Shown one piece after another: positions 8,190 through 18,207 of a stretch of 64,000 nt of DNA. The DNA lies in contig NZ_CP041745.1 of assembly GCF_007556815.1 (NCBI RefSeq), forward strand, positions 1,116,001 through 1,180,000, given 5' to 3'. The stretch is from Paraburkholderia megapolitana (GTDB lineage: Bacteria > Pseudomonadota > Gammaproteobacteria > Burkholderiales > Burkholderiaceae). The position numbers were made by a program, and so were the translations under genes. Position 1 is the stretch's first letter. Every line of letters starts with the position of its first letter. Below the pieces are notes generated by a model. It did not search any database and was not told where the DNA came from. It saw only the letters and a list, made by a program, of their open reading frames with translations.

Positions 8190-9491
8190 ATGCTGAGGCC
8201 GATCTATAACGCGCTGTGGTGGATCGTTGCGCCGCTTGCGGTGCTGCGCCTGCTGATTCGCTCGCGTCGCGAGCGCGGCTATCGCGAGCATATCGGCGAG
8301 CGCTTTGGCTATGCACCAGGACGCCTGCCGGAAGACGACGCGCCGTTGATCTGGGTGCATGCGGTGTCGGTGGGCGAGACGCGTGCTGCGCAACCGCTGA
8401 TCGATGCGTTGCTGCAAGCGCGCCCAGACGCACGCATCCTTCTCACGCACATGACGCCAAGCGGTCGCGCCACTGGCGAACAGATTTTCGGCGACCGCGT
8501 GCTGCGTAGCTTTCTGCCGTACGACATGCCGGGTGCGATCCGGCGCTTCCTGCGCGCGTGGCGTCCCTCACTCGGTCTTGTGATGGAGACCGAGGTGTGG
8601 CCCGCGCTGATCGATGAGTGCCGGCGTGCCGACGTGCCGCTCGTGCTGACCAATGCGCGCATGTCTGCCCGTTCGTATCGGCGCGCGGCGAAGTTTGGCC
8701 GTGCGACGCGCGAGGTGTTCGGCGGTTTTTCTCGTGTGCTTGCGCAGAGCCCGTCGGATGCTGAGCGGCTCACTGCGCTCGGTGCGCGCAACGTCGCGGT
8801 GCTCGGCAACCTGAAGTTCGATATGGCGGCGCCGCCGGAACTCGCGGTGCGCGGCCGTGCGTGGCGTGCGGCGATCGGCACGCGGCCGGTATGGGTCGCG
8901 GCCAGCACGCGTGAAGGTGAGGAAGAACTCGTGCTGCAGGCGTTTGCCGCGCTCGCGGTGGAAGACGCGTTGTTGATTCTCGTGCCACGTCATCCGCAGC
9001 GCTTCGACGAAGTGGCGGCGCTGGTCGCGAAGAAGGGACTGCGCTGCGAGCGGCGCTCGGAGTGGGCGCCGGACAGCGCGGTGGTGGCCGGACGTACGCC
9101 GGACCACCTGCTGCCGGCCGATGTGACGGTGCTGCTCGGTGACTCGATGGGCGAGCTGGCTGCTTACTATGCGGCGTCGGATCTTGCGTTTATCGGCGGA
9201 AGCCTGCTGCCGCTTGGCGGGCAGAATCTGATCGAAGCGTGCGCGGTGGGTGTGCCGGTACTGATTGGGCCGCACGTGTTCAACTTCACGCAAGCTACCG
9301 CGGATGCAGTGGCAGTCGGTGCAGCCGTGCAGGTGCAGGACCCCGCCGATCTCGCACGCGTGCTGCGCGATCTATTCCGCGACCGGCCGCGCCGTACGGC
9401 GATGGGTGCGGCGGCATCGGCGTTCGCGGCGCGGCATCGCGGTGCAACTGCGCGTACGGTGGATGTGCTGACTACGTTGCTGCCGGAATGA
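8190..9491 (+). CDS. waaA: 3-deoxy-D-manno-octulosonic acid transferase
   Basis: This 433-residue GT30 enzyme adds Kdo from CMP-Kdo to lipid IVA. An N-terminal membrane anchor (PIYNALWWIVAPLAVLRLL) is followed by the family block ERFGY. Further family blocks are WVHAVSVGETRAAQPLI (with the catalytic acid region), LLTHMTPSGRATG, ETEVWPALIDEC, LGNLKFD, VWVAASTREGEEE, LVPRHPQRF and FIGGSLLPLGGQNLIEACAVG. Length and motif order are normal. The start MLRPIYNALWW follows the short repeat region; longer forms are unlikely. It is the last gene of the waaC-kdoO-waaA run and converges on the VOC gene. Confidence 0.95.
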   Translation: MLRPIYNALWWIVAPLAVLRLLIRSRRERGYREHIGERFGYAPGRLPEDDAPLIWVHAVSVGETRAAQPLIDALLQARPDARILLTHMTPSGRATGEQIFGDRVLRSFLPYDMPGAIRRFLRAWRPSLGLVMETEVWPALIDECRRADVPLVLTNARMSARSYRRAAKFGRATREVFGGFSRVLAQSPSDAERLTALGARNVAVLGNLKFDMAAPPELAVRGRAWRAAIGTRPVWVAASTREGEEELVLQAFAALAVEDALLILVPRHPQRFDEVAALVAKKGLRCERRSEWAPDSAVVAGRTPDHLLPADVTVLLGDSMGELAAYYAASDLAFIGGSLLPLGGQNLIEACAVGVPVLIGPHVFNFTQATADAVAVGAAVQVQDPADLARVLRDLFRDRPRRTAMGAAASAFAARHRGATARTVDVLTTLLPE

Positions 9492-9544
9492 ACCCGGCTC
9501 GATCGGTGCTCGGTGCGAGCCCGATCGATGCAGGCCAACGTGCG

Positions 9545-10054
9545 CTACAGTGCGACAGGCTCGCGATTCAGCGCGCCTTCAATATCGTTTTCCCAAGCCG
9601 AACGCGGCAACTCGAATACAAGTTCCACGATATTCGAATCAGGGTCCCGAAGATGCACGCTATACGTCACGCCGCGTTTAATCCTGCGTGAAAGTGCGAT
9701 GTCGTTCGCTGTCAGAAATTCAATCTGCTTGGTCCAGGCGTCCAGTGTCGGGTATTCGATAGCGAAATGATCGAGGGTACTGCCGCCATGGCGGTCCCAG
9801 TCCTCTGCCTGCTGTTCCAGTGCGAGATCGTGGTGGTGCAATTTCTGGTCGCGCCTGCCGCTGTAAAACCGGGTTGGAGGTAGGCCACCGGGGTCCGGCC
9901 GGCTGGATGATCCTACGTGCACAAAGCCGAGCAGGTCGGCATAAAAGCGATGGGACGCTTCGATATCCCTGACCGCCAGCACGATGTGATTGATGCCGCA
10001 TGGGGTTTGCGGTCGCTGATCCGAACGGGTTTCGCTAGTCATGATTTCCGGCAT
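9545..10054 (-). CDS. VOC-fold (glyoxalase/dioxygenase superfamily) protein
   Basis: This protein of about 169 residues has a vicinal-oxygen-chelate fold. It opens with GINHIVLAVRDIEASHRFYADLLGF, the first metal-ligand His strand. It continues with HHHDLALEQ, TLDHFAIEY (second ligand region) and ends with SVHLRDPDSNIVELVFELP, the Glu ligand strand. These are typical of extradiol dioxygenase or glyoxalase-type enzymes, but the substrate is unknown. Two starts are possible: ATG at 10054 (MPEIMTSE) or ATG at 10042 (MTSETRSD). It is divergent from a LysR regulator 121 bp away, which may control it. Confidence 0.8.
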   Translation of the reverse strand: MPEIMTSETRSDQRPQTPCGINHIVLAVRDIEASHRFYADLLGFVHVGSSSRPDPGGLPPTRFYSGRRDQKLHHHDLALEQQAEDWDRHGGSTLDHFAIEYPTLDAWTKQIEFLTANDIALSRRIKRGVTYSVHLRDPDSNIVELVFELPRSAWENDIEGALNREPVAL

Positions 10055-10175
10055 ACCTCTGCTCCATGAGTGCAACTGAATGTTGAACTGTTATCTATGC
10101 GTCGAGCGTAACCGGTAGTCGCAAGCGATGAAATCAATCGATTCACGCCCTGGTGGTCACGTATACTTACCAGCC

Positions 10176-11078
10176 ATGACGCGGATGCCCCTCAATCTCC
10201 TGCCAGCTTTCGTTGCCGTGGCCGAGCTACAAAACGTGCGAGCCGCGGCCGAAAGGCTGCACCTGACGCACAGTGCCTTGAGCCAGCAGATCGCTGCGCT
10301 GGAGGCCCGGCTTGGGTTTCAGTTGTTCGATAGACATGCGCGCCGCCTGGTGTTGAACCCGGCGGGCGAGGCACTGCTGAAAAAGGTCGTGCCCGCGCTG
10401 GACATCATTCACGAGGGGATCGCGGACGCGACCAAAGCATCGTCCGCAGCCGAGACGCATTTGCGGATCGCGATGTCGCCCACTTTCGCCAATCGCTGGT
10501 TTTTGCCGCGCATCGAGCGTTGGCGTAGCCGGTATCCGCGCATTACGCTTGATATCGATGCCAGCCAGCGCGCAGTCGATATCGCGCGGGAAGGCTTTCA
10601 TGCGGGTATCCGCAACGCTGCCGGGCCGTGGCCCGGTTTGACCGGCGAGCCGTTGTATGACGAACCCACGAGGCTGGTAGTCGTAGCCTCGCCTGAGACA
10701 GCCGCTCGTCTGGCGCAACAGCCCGCGGATGCGCTCACGCAAGCTGCCTTGCTCGGTGATCGTGAGTTATGGCGGTGCTGGTTTTCGGCCGCGGGACTGA
10801 TTGCGCAGCCGGAGCCGGTCATGGCATTCAACGACATCGGGCTGATGTTGCAGGCCGCCGAACAGGGCCTGGGGCTCGCGATCGCCCGAGTGCTCTATGT
10901 CAGCGATGCACTCGATGCGGGTCGGCTGGTGAAGATATCGTCTGTTTCGATTACCCACGAACTTGCTTTGCCGCACAGCATGGTCTATCCGGCTAACCTT
11001 GAAGATTGGTCTGCGCTGCAGGCATTCCGGGAATGGATCAAGGCCGAACTTCGCGAGACCTTACTGCAGGCCGGGTAA
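10176..11078 (+). CDS. LysR-family transcriptional regulator (GcvA-like)
   Basis: This is a 300-residue LTTR. The N-terminal winged HTH is LLPAFVAVAELQNVRAAAERLHLTHSALSQQIAALEARLGFQLF, and the effector domain starts at about residue 90 (HLRIAMSPTFANRWFLPRIE). The RYPRITLDIDASQRAVDIAREGFHAGIR segment is typical of the GcvA/AmpR-like branch. The start MTRMPLNLLPAF (10176) is preferred to the in-frame ATG 48 bp upstream. The VOC enzyme gene is divergent and the intergenic 121 bp is the expected operator region. Effector unknown. Confidence 0.88.
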   Translation: MTRMPLNLLPAFVAVAELQNVRAAAERLHLTHSALSQQIAALEARLGFQLFDRHARRLVLNPAGEALLKKVVPALDIIHEGIADATKASSAAETHLRIAMSPTFANRWFLPRIERWRSRYPRITLDIDASQRAVDIAREGFHAGIRNAAGPWPGLTGEPLYDEPTRLVVVASPETAARLAQQPADALTQAALLGDRELWRCWFSAAGLIAQPEPVMAFNDIGLMLQAAEQGLGLAIARVLYVSDALDAGRLVKISSVSITHELALPHSMVYPANLEDWSALQAFREWIKAELRETLLQAG

Positions 11079-11104
11079 GTCGGAGGTTTTGTCATGGCAC
11101 GCAC

Positions 11105-11767
11105 TCATTGCGAACTGAGCAACCCCTTCTTCTCGATAAACGCAACCACCTGAGCGAGCCCGTCGAGCGACTTCAGATTGCTCATCACGAACGGCCGCTC
11201 GCCGCGCATCTTCTTCGCATCCGACGCCATGATGTCGAGATTCGCGCCGACCATCGGTGCGAGATCGGTCTTGTTGATCACGAGCAGGTCCGACTTGGTG
11301 ATGCCCGGGCCGCCCTTGCGCGGAATCTTCTCGCCGCCCGCGACGTCGATCACGTAGATCGTCAGATCGGACAGTTCCGGACTAAACGTCGCCGCAAGAT
11401 TGTCGCCGCCCGATTCGATAAACACGATGTCTGCATCGGGGAAACGCGTGAGCATACGGTCGACGGCTTCGAGATTGATCGACGCGTCTTCGCGGATCGC
11501 CGTGTGCGGACAGCCGCCCGTTTCGACGCCCATGATCCGCTCGGCGGGCAGTGCACCGGCTACCGTCAGCAGGCGCTGGTCTTCTTTTGTGTAGATGTCG
11601 TTGGTGATCGCGACGAGGTCGTAGCGCTCGCGCATGGCTTTGCACAGCATTTCCAGCAGCGTCGTTTTTCCGGAGCCGACCGGGCCGCCGACGCCTACGC
11701 GCAGCGGAGGTAGTTTCTTCGTGCGACGGGCGGCGTGAGACGTGTGAACTGCGTGAGGCGTATTCAT
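11105..11767 (-). CDS. ureG: Urease accessory GTPase UreG
   Basis: This 220-residue SIMIBI-class GTPase powers nickel delivery to urease. It contains the P-loop [15 protein letters not shown], the metal-binding CPH motif in [13 protein letters not shown], the switch segment [17 protein letters not shown] and the guanine-specificity motif NKTDLAP. The N-terminal extension [15 protein letters not shown] carries three histidines that may bind nickel. It begins 20 bp after ureF and is the last gene of the urease operon, converging on the LysR gene. Confidence 0.97.
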   Translation of the reverse strand: MNTPHAVHTSHAARRTKKLPPLRVGVGGPVGSGKTTLLEMLCKAMRERYDLVAITNDIYTKEDQRLLTVAGALPAERIMGVETGGCPHTAIREDASINLEAVDRMLTRFPDADIVFIESGGDNLAATFSPELSDLTIYVIDVAGGEKIPRKGGPGITKSDLLVINKTDLAPMVGANLDIMASDAKKMRGERPFVMSNLKSLDGLAQVVAFIEKKGLLSSQ

Positions 11768-11787
11768 ATTCGATGAACCTGCAATGC

Positions 11788-12468
11788 TTAAGAACGGAAG
11801 AGCCGCGAATACTGCGACTCGTGGCGCGCCGAGAGGATACCGAGCTGCGGCGCGAACGTATTGATGTCGTCGGGAGTGGTGGCGAGTGCGCGTGCGACGG
11901 CGTCGTCGATCGCCTCGCGCAGTGCGACGATGATTCGCTGCCCGGCGACCTGGCCGAGCGGCACGGCCTTCAGCGCGGCGGCGGCCTGATTCTCGACCCA
12001 ACTGAACGCATAAGCGGCGAGCGTCGCATCGGGGGCGGCGTTTTGCGTGAATGCTGCGTATGCAAACGCGGTGGGCTGTGCGATCGGTATTAGCCGATCG
12101 AGCGTCGCGCGTCGTGCAGCGTCGCCCCATTCGAGCGATGTGCAGAGCTGCCGCAACGACCAGCCCATCTGCTCGGTCTCGCGACGCAGCTCCGCCGATT
12201 CGCGGCTCGCAAGGAAGTCGCTATTGGCGACAGCGAGTCCGGCTTCGTCATGCGTGCGCCAGCGTTCCATCTGATGCGCGAGGAACGGCAATTCACCGCG
12301 CGCGAGCACGTCGCGTAGCCCGCTCGCGATCCAGTCGCGCGCAGTGTCGGCATCGACTACGTGTTGTGCTTCGATCGCTGCTTCGAGTCCCTGCGAATAA
12401 CTGAACGCGCCGATCGGCAGTGCGGGCGACGCGAGATGCAGCAGCGCAGTGAGTTCAGCGATGCGCAT
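11788..12468 (-). CDS. ureF: Urease accessory protein UreF
   Basis: This 226-residue all-helical protein couples UreG GTP hydrolysis to metal delivery. The family start [29 protein letters not shown] is clear, and the C-terminus [18 protein letters not shown] is the conserved UreF tail that contacts UreD and UreG. The start codon overlaps the end of ureE by 14 bp, which implies coupled translation. The longer in-frame extension upstream reads through the ureE histidine tail in another frame and is not real. Confidence 0.96.
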   Translation of the reverse strand: MRIAELTALLHLASPALPIGAFSYSQGLEAAIEAQHVVDADTARDWIASGLRDVLARGELPFLAHQMERWRTHDEAGLAVANSDFLASRESAELRRETEQMGWSLRQLCTSLEWGDAARRATLDRLIPIAQPTAFAYAAFTQNAAPDATLAAYAFSWVENQAAAALKAVPLGQVAGQRIIVALREAIDDAVARALATTPDDINTFAPQLGILSARHESQYSRLFRS

Positions 12469-13114
12469 GGTGCGAGTGGTGGCTGTGGCTATGCCCGGGA
12501 CCGTCGCCGTGCGCATGATCGTGGCAATGGTCGTGATCGTGGTCGTCCGCGGCGGCGTGATCGTCCGAATGATCGTGACCATGATCATGTGCATGCCCGT
12601 GATGCTCGCCGTACACCTGCTGTGCAAGTGCGTAGTCTTCAGCGAAGCTCTCGTCGTGACCATGCCGATGACCGCCGCCGTAGGCGCCGGCTTCCGGTTG
12701 AAACGGCAGCGTCGCATGTTCGACCTGCGCGCCGAGCCGTAACAGCATGTCTTCGAGTACCGGATCGGCTTCGAGCGTCAGTGCATCGATGGCGACTTCG
12801 ACCGGCGTATGACGATTGCCGAGGTGATAGGCGGCGCGCGTCAGCGTGAGGCGGTCAGATGCGGTGACGCGCAGCACCGCCTGCGGCGCAGCGATGACAC
12901 GCACGAGCCCGCCGTCCTGAGCAACCAGCACATCGCCATCGCGCAAAATCGTGCCACGCGGCAGCAGCACCGCCGCCTCGTCGCCGTTATCCAGCGTCGC
13001 GGCCAGCCGGCTCTTGCAGCGTTCGTCGTAGGCGAGTGTTAGCGTCGGCGCGCGCTGCACGAGCACAGCGGCGAGCTTGACGTGCGGATCGATGCGTTTA
13101 TCGAGCGTTCTCAT
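12455..13114 (-). CDS. ureE: Urease nickel metallochaperone UreE with long His-rich tail
   Basis: This 219-residue protein has the UreE N-terminal domain ([30 protein letters not shown]) and the metal-binding domain ([14 protein letters not shown], with the conserved His). The C-terminal tail after about residue 170 has 21 histidines in the last 49 residues, in HDHGHDH and HSHSHH runs that can hold several Ni(II) ions. Such tails occur in many UreE proteins, but this one is long. It is separated by 1 bp from ureC and overlaps ureF. Confidence 0.96.
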   Translation of the reverse strand: MRTLDKRIDPHVKLAAVLVQRAPTLTLAYDERCKSRLAATLDNGDEAAVLLPRGTILRDGDVLVAQDGGLVRVIAAPQAVLRVTASDRLTLTRAAYHLGNRHTPVEVAIDALTLEADPVLEDMLLRLGAQVEHATLPFQPEAGAYGGGHRHGHDESFAEDYALAQQVYGEHHGHAHDHGHDHSDDHAAADDHDHDHCHDHAHGDGPGHSHSHHSHHAHR

Positions 13115-13115
13115 A

Positions 13116-14822
13116 TCAGAAGAGGAAATAACGTTGTGCCATCGGCAGCACGGTAGCAGGCTCGCAAGTCAGCAACTGGCCGTCCGCGATGACCTGGTAG
13201 GTTTCCGGATCGACGCTGATCGACGGCTGCCACGCATTGTGGATCATATGCGCCTTTGTCACCGAGCGACAGTTGCGCACCGGCACGATCCGCTTGCTGA
13301 GCCCGTAGCGGCCTGCGATGTCCGCAGCGGCGGCCATCTGCGACACGAAAGTCAGCGACGTACGCGCGAGCGCACCGCCGCGCGTCGCGAACATCTCGCG
13401 GTAGTGCACCGGCTGCGGCGTTGGAATCGATGCGTTCGGGTCGCCCATCTGCGCGAGCGCGATCATCCCGCCTTTGAGGATCAACGCCGGCTTGATGCCG
13501 AAGAACGCCGGTTCCCAGAACACCAGATCGGCCCACTTGCCCGGTTCGATGGAACCGACTTCGTGTGCGATGCCGTGCGTGATCGCCGGATTGATCGTGT
13601 ACTTCGCGACGTAGCGTTTTGCGCGGAAGTTGTCGTTTCGTGAAGTGTCTTCGGGCAGCGCGCCGCGTTGCACCTTCATCTTGTGCGCGGTCTGCCACGT
13701 GCGGATGATTACCTCGCCGACACGACCCATCGCCTGCGAATCCGAAGAAAGCATAGATAGCGCGCCGAGATCGTGCAGGATGTCTTCGGCGGCGATCGTC
13801 TCGCGGCGGATGCGCGATTCGGCAAACGCGATGTCCTCGGCAATCGATGGATCGAGGTGATGGCAGACCATCAGCATGTCGAGATGTTCGTCGAGCGTGT
13901 TGACGGTGTACGGGCGCGTCGGATTCGTCGACGACGGCAGCACGTTCGGCTCGCCGCACACCTTGATGATGTCCGGCGCATGGCCGCCGCCCGCGCCCTC
14001 CGTGTGATACGTGTGGATCGTGCGACCCTTGAACGCGGCAACGGTTGCTTCGACGAAGCCCGCTTCGTTGAGCGTGTCGGTGTGGATGGCGACTTGCGTA
14101 TCGGTGGCTTCCGCAACCGACAGGCAGTTGTCGATCGCGGCCGGCGTCGTGCCCCAGTCCTCGTGCAGTTTCAGGCCGATCGCACCGGCGGCGATCTGTT
14201 CTTCGGCGGGTTCGGGCAGACTCACGTTGCCCTTGCCGAGAAAGCCGAGATTCATCGGATAACCGTCGGCGGCCTGCAGCATACGTTCGAGATGCCAGGG
14301 TCCAGGCGTGCAGGTGGTCGCGTTGGTGCCGGTAGCCGGCCCGGTGCCGCCGCCGATCATCGTCGTCACGCCGCTCGCGAGCGCCTCGTCGATCTGCTGT
14401 GGGCTGATGAAGTGGATGTGCGTATCGATGCCGCCCGCGGTGACGATCTTCCCTTCGCCGGCAATCACTTCGGTGGCCGCACCGATCGCAATCGTCACGC
14501 CGGGCTGGATGTCCGGGTTACCCGCCTTGCCGATCCCGACCACCCGGCCACCCTTGATACCGATGTCGGCCTTCACGATGCCCCAGTGATCGAGTATCAC
14601 CGCATTCGTGATGACGGTATCGACGACGTCGGCGGCGACGCGTTGCGACTGACCCATACCGTCGCGAATGACCTTGCCGCCGCCGAATTTCACTTCCTCG
14701 CCGTAGATCGTATAGTCGCGTTCGATTTCGATCAGTAGCTCGGTGTCGGCGAGGCGGACGCGGTCGCCCGTTGTGGGGCCGAACATTTCCGCGTATGCGC
14801 GGCGGCCGATGCGTAATGTCAT
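13116..14822 (-). CDS. ureC: Urease alpha subunit
   Basis: This is the catalytic subunit of urease (568 aa), which hydrolyses urea to ammonia and carbamate. All nickel ligands can be placed: His135 and His137 (GIDTHIHFI), the carbamylated Lys218 (GLKLHEDWG), His247 (VAIHTDT), His273 ([14 protein letters not shown]) and Asp361 ([12 protein letters not shown]). The mobile flap holds Cys320-His321 (MVCHHL). Length is standard. It follows ureB by 62 bp and precedes ureE by 1 bp. Confidence 0.98.
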   Translation of the reverse strand: MTLRIGRRAYAEMFGPTTGDRVRLADTELLIEIERDYTIYGEEVKFGGGKVIRDGMGQSQRVAADVVDTVITNAVILDHWGIVKADIGIKGGRVVGIGKAGNPDIQPGVTIAIGAATEVIAGEGKIVTAGGIDTHIHFISPQQIDEALASGVTTMIGGGTGPATGTNATTCTPGPWHLERMLQAADGYPMNLGFLGKGNVSLPEPAEEQIAAGAIGLKLHEDWGTTPAAIDNCLSVAEATDTQVAIHTDTLNEAGFVEATVAAFKGRTIHTYHTEGAGGGHAPDIIKVCGEPNVLPSSTNPTRPYTVNTLDEHLDMLMVCHHLDPSIAEDIAFAESRIRRETIAAEDILHDLGALSMLSSDSQAMGRVGEVIIRTWQTAHKMKVQRGALPEDTSRNDNFRAKRYVAKYTINPAITHGIAHEVGSIEPGKWADLVFWEPAFFGIKPALILKGGMIALAQMGDPNASIPTPQPVHYREMFATRGGALARTSLTFVSQMAAAADIAGRYGLSKRIVPVRNCRSVTKAHMIHNAWQPSISVDPETYQVIADGQLLTCEPATVLPMAQRYFLF

Positions 14823-14884
14823 GGTGTGGGTCCGGAGGAAAGCATGAAGATTCGACGGCGTGGAGCGAGCGGGGCGTTACCGCC

Positions 14885-15190
14885 TCACAGCTTGCCCATT
14901 ACCTTGCCGTTGAAACCGTAGACGACGCGCTCGCCGGCGAGCGCAACGAGTTCGACGGTGCGCGCTTGTCCTGGCTCGAAGCGCACGGCGGTACCAGCGG
15001 CGATATTCAGCCGGAAGCCGCGTGCGGCCTCGCGGTCGAATGCGAGCGCCGGGTTGACCTCGTAGAAGTGATAGTGCGAGCCGACCTGCACGGGCCGGTC
15101 GCCGGTGTTCGACACCGTGACGCTGATGGTTGCGCGCCCAACGTTCAGTTCGTGTTCGCCATCGTCGATGAGCAGTTCACCGGGAATCAT
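14885..15190 (-). CDS. ureB: Urease beta subunit
   Basis: This 101-residue structural subunit assembles with UreA and UreC into the (UreABC)3 enzyme. Family sequence is unmistakable: [31 protein letters not shown] and the C-terminal [14 protein letters not shown]. An AAAGGAG ribosome site precedes the ATG by about 6 nt. It lies 11 bp after ureA. An upstream in-frame extension reads antisense-like arginine-rich sequence and is rejected. Confidence 0.97.
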   Translation of the reverse strand: MIPGELLIDDGEHELNVGRATISVTVSNTGDRPVQVGSHYHFYEVNPALAFDREAARGFRLNIAAGTAVRFEPGQARTVELVALAGERVVYGFNGKVMGKL

Positions 15191-15201
15191 GAGGCGCTCC
15201 T

Positions 15202-15504
15202 TTACGGAATCGGATGATGGACGGTGACGAGCTTCGTGCCGTCGGGGAACGTGGCTTCGACCTGGATGTCGGGGATCATCTCGGGGATGCCCTCCATGAC
15301 GTCGTCGCGAGTGAGCAGCGTGGTGCCGTAGTACATCACCTCGGCGACCGTTTTGCCGTCGCGCGCGGCTTCCATCAGCGCCGCCGAAATGAACGCGATG
15401 GCTTCCGGGTAATTGAGCTTCAGACCGCGCGCGCGGCGCCGCTCGGCGAGCAGGGCGGCGGTGAAGATCAGCAGTTTGTCTTTTTCGCGAGGGGTTAGCT
15501 TCAT
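15202..15504 (-). CDS. ureA: Urease gamma subunit
   Basis: This 100-residue small subunit of urease starts [20 protein letters not shown] and contains [24 protein letters not shown], with the C-terminal [12 protein letters not shown]. It is the first of the ureABC structural genes. In most Burkholderia-type operons ureD lies directly upstream; here a binding-protein gene and a small membrane-protein gene come first. Confidence 0.97.
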   Translation of the reverse strand: MKLTPREKDKLLIFTAALLAERRRARGLKLNYPEAIAFISAALMEAARDGKTVAEVMYYGTTLLTRDDVMEGIPEMIPDIQVEATFPDGTKLVTVHHPIP

Positions 15505-15578
15505 CGGGTCGGGTCAGTCGCAATCTGCGCGGGGAATGGAGGGTGTGCTGAAGATAGCAAGCTGGCTTAACGGGACGC

Positions 15579-16409
15579 TTACAGGTCGGCGGGCAACGCG
15601 GCGCCGAACCACTTCTTCGACATCGTGTTCAGCGTGCCGTCCTGCTTGGCCTGCGCGATCGCTGCATCGACTTTCTGCCGCAGACGCGGCTCGTTCTTGT
15701 TCAGACCCACGAAGCACGGCGAATTCTTGATCACGAACTTGGGCTCGGGGCGACGCGGTGGATTCTTCGCGAGGATCGCGGCGGCGACGATGTTGCCTGC
15801 GGCGATCAGTTGAACCTGACCGGACAGGAACGCGGCGATGGTCGCGTTGTTGTCCTCGAAGCGCTTGATCGTGGCGTTCGGCGCCATTTGCGTGAGAGCG
15901 ATTTCTTCGAGTGCACCACGGGTTGCGCCGACGGTCTTGCCGGTCAGATCGGCGGGGCTGGCGACTTTCACGTCGGCGGGGCCGAACACGCCCTGGTAGT
16001 ACGGCGCATAGGCGGTCGAAAAATCGATGACCTTCTCGCGCTCGGGTGTCTTACCGAGCGACGAGATGACGAGATCGACCTTGTTGGTCTGCAGATACGG
16101 AATGCGGTTCGCGCTGTTCACCGGCACGAGTTCGAGTTTCACGTTCAGCGATTTCGCGAGTAGCGCGGCCGTGTCGATGTCGTAGCCCTGTGGCTTGAGA
16201 TCGGGGCCGACTGCGCCGAACGGCGGATAGTCTTCGGGCACGGCGACTTTCAGTACACCGGCTTTCGCGATCGAGTCGAGCGCATCGGCGTGGGCGGCGG
16301 GTGCGGTGAACGTGGTGAACGCGAAGAGCGGAGCGAGCAGGAGTGAAGCTAGCGAGGCGCGGCGTGTGTTGGGTATACGGCGGTGGGACGGCGGTTGATT
16401 CGGGTTCAT
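15579..16409 (-). CDS. Amino-acid-type ABC transporter substrate-binding protein (orphan)
   Basis: This 276-residue periplasmic binding protein of family 3 (polar amino acid/cystine type) has a cleavable signal peptide ([19 protein letters not shown], cut near AHA-DA). The mature domain opens [18 protein letters not shown] and carries [36 protein letters not shown] and [15 protein letters not shown], all classic for SBP_bac_3. No permease or ATPase is adjacent, so it must share one encoded elsewhere. It stands between ureD and ureA on the operon strand, 74 bp before ureA, and may be cotranscribed with urease. Ligand unknown. Confidence 0.88.
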   Translation of the reverse strand: MNPNQPPSHRRIPNTRRASLASLLLAPLFAFTTFTAPAAHADALDSIAKAGVLKVAVPEDYPPFGAVGPDLKPQGYDIDTAALLAKSLNVKLELVPVNSANRIPYLQTNKVDLVISSLGKTPEREKVIDFSTAYAPYYQGVFGPADVKVASPADLTGKTVGATRGALEEIALTQMAPNATIKRFEDNNATIAAFLSGQVQLIAAGNIVAAAILAKNPPRRPEPKFVIKNSPCFVGLNKNEPRLRQKVDAAIAQAKQDGTLNTMSKKWFGAALPADL

Positions 16410-16649
16410 CGACGGGAGGTCTCCAGCGAGCGGATCGCCTGCCGTCGGATGCGGCAGATGCGTGGGGCTGTATTGAGCAAGGCGTATGCCAAGCGAAAGG
16501 CGTTGTGGCTCAGCGTTGTCAGGCGGGGCTCAGTTGGCGACGCGCACCGTTTCGATGCGTGATCGTGAGGTGAATTGCACTCTGATGGTGCGTTTGAGAT
16601 TCTCGACCCAACGAGAGCGAAGCGCTGCCTTTCCGACCTGGGAAACCCG

Positions 16650-17072
16650 CTAGTCCGGATGAATAATTGCGAGGTCGGGCGATCGGGTATCGAACAGTAC
16701 GTCCAGTTCGTCGCCGATCTCCGGTACCTCCATGAAATGGTAGGTCTCGCTGATGGTTATCGTTCGTCGCGGGCCACCCTCCAGCACTTCGACTGTCAGC
16801 ACGCAGTACGGCCAGTCGTTGGCAACCGCGAGGCTGCCGTCCTCGACACGGATAACCCGCACGCGTCCGGGAGTCCCGTGTCGCACGATGCGCTGTCTCT
16901 TCATGTGATTGCGCGTGAGGATCGCGCCTACCCAGAGTGCAGCAATCACGAAGAGCGCCGCGGCACCGTATAGGAGAGAGCCGAGCATCAGGCTCACCCA
17001 CATCACGCCATACATAGCGAGGAGCAGCGCGAGAATAACCGCAGTCAAGAGAACATTCTCGCGGATCGTCAC
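16650..17072 (-). CDS. Small membrane protein of unknown function (DUF3592-like)
   Basis: This 140-residue protein has two adjacent transmembrane helices at residues about 8-50 (VLLTAVILALLLAMYGVMWVSLMLGSLLYGAAALFVIAAL by composition), followed by a soluble beta-rich domain (GRVRVIRVEDGSLAVANDW, VLTVEVLEGG, ITISETYHFMEVPEIGDEL). The pattern resembles DUF3592-type proteins, but I do not recognise a function. The start is GTG with a CGGAG site 6 nt upstream. It sits inside the ure locus between ureD and the orphan binding protein. Confidence 0.72.
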   Translation of the reverse strand: MTIRENVLLTAVILALLLAMYGVMWVSLMLGSLLYGAAALFVIAALWVGAILTRNHMKRQRIVRHGTPGRVRVIRVEDGSLAVANDWPYCVLTVEVLEGGPRRTITISETYHFMEVPEIGDELDVLFDTRSPDLAIIHPD

Positions 17073-17224
17073 GCCGGACTCCGTTGAGCAGTGAAGTTGA
17101 AGCCGACCGTTACCCAGGTGTGAACTTCAAGGATAGGTACGCAAAGGTCCGAACCTCGAGGGTGCGCCTGCTTTTATCGCCGCTATTGCCAGTCACCTCG
17201 TGTGATCGCAGTGTGGCTGATCAT

Positions 17225-18106
17225 TCACGTCGACCACAGTCTCAGCGGTACGGCCTCGACACCATGCACGACCGGCCGCAAACGCAGCCAGCATTGTGTG
17301 AGCGTTTGCTGAAGCGGCTCCATCGATCGCGCGGCCGCGCGCACCAGCAGCACGTTCGGACATACGCAGGTCGCGGCGGCGCGAATCGTATCGTCGAAGG
17401 GCAGTGTGGCCGTGATCGATTCGGCGAGCGTATCGTCGCAGGCGGGACCGATTGCCCACAGCGTGCCGTAGGCGGGAAAACCATCCAGGCCCTGAGGCGC
17501 GGTGCGCAGCGTATCTGCGGCGGTGACGCGTGCGCGTTCGAGCCACAGCGTCTCGCCATGTGGGCCGACAATGCGCGCATCGCTGCGCAACGTGCCGGCG
17601 GACCAGTGCTCCCCCGCAGCCTGTCTACCGAGTTGCATCGCATCCCAACCGATGGCGGTGGCGTTCTCGGCGAGCGTGAGTGTGAAGCCGAGTTCTGCGT
17701 GAGCGTGTTCGAACACGATGTTGTTCTGTGGCAGCCAGTCCAGTTTCGCGCCGGCGCCGACGCGGATATCGATGTGCTGCTGCGCGACGCGCCCGTTCGA
17801 TTTGTACCACTTGGTTGCACCGGGCGTCGCGAGCACGGCGTGGGTACCGGCGGCAAGCGCGATATCGATGTCGAGCCGATCGCCGCCGGCGACACCGCCT
17901 GGCGGATGAACGATCACCGCATGACAAACCGCATCGCCTTCGGGATAGAGCGGCCGTTGCACGCGCAACGGACCGCGATGCAACCGATGCGTAAGCGCCG
18001 TGCGTGCCTGCTGCAACGTGAAACCGAGCTCCAGCCGCGCGTGCCATTCGGCGTGCGGGACGGAGTGCGCGGGGTGCAGCGTGGCGTGAGGTTCGTGCAG
18101 CGACAT
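17225..18106 (-). CDS. ureD: Urease accessory protein UreD
   Basis: This 293-residue protein (UreD/UreH) is the first to bind apo-urease and forms the nickel tunnel with UreF and UreG. Family blocks are present: [68 protein letters not shown] and the C-terminal PLRLWST. The start [14 protein letters not shown] is preferred; an upstream in-frame start adds 15 residues without family likeness. It is split from ureA by about 1.7 kb holding two unrelated genes. Confidence 0.95.
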   Translation of the reverse strand: MSLHEPHATLHPAHSVPHAEWHARLELGFTLQQARTALTHRLHRGPLRVQRPLYPEGDAVCHAVIVHPPGGVAGGDRLDIDIALAAGTHAVLATPGATKWYKSNGRVAQQHIDIRVGAGAKLDWLPQNNIVFEHAHAELGFTLTLAENATAIGWDAMQLGRQAAGEHWSAGTLRSDARIVGPHGETLWLERARVTAADTLRTAPQGLDGFPAYGTLWAIGPACDDTLAESITATLPFDDTIRAAATCVCPNVLLVRAAARSMEPLQQTLTQCWLRLRPVVHGVEAVPLRLWST

Positions 18107-18207
18107 GCGGATCGAGGGGAGAGGGGCGCAACGATGCGCCGAGAATAGCACGCGTGTGGACTGGCGACGGCTGGCGAGGAAAGGAGTGTGTCGTGTCCGA
18201 ACGCGTG

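Noticed and set aside
9495..9535. Terminator between waaA and the VOC gene
   Set aside because: GATCGGTGCTC and GAGCCCGATC are partly complementary, but the stem is imperfect and there is no T-run on either strand.
8100..9600. A tolC gene next to waaA, as in many Burkholderia genomes
   Set aside because: waaA is followed directly by the convergent VOC gene, and no outer-membrane efflux protein gene occurs anywhere in the window. The rhodanese and methyltransferase genes often linked to tolC lie 17 kb away.
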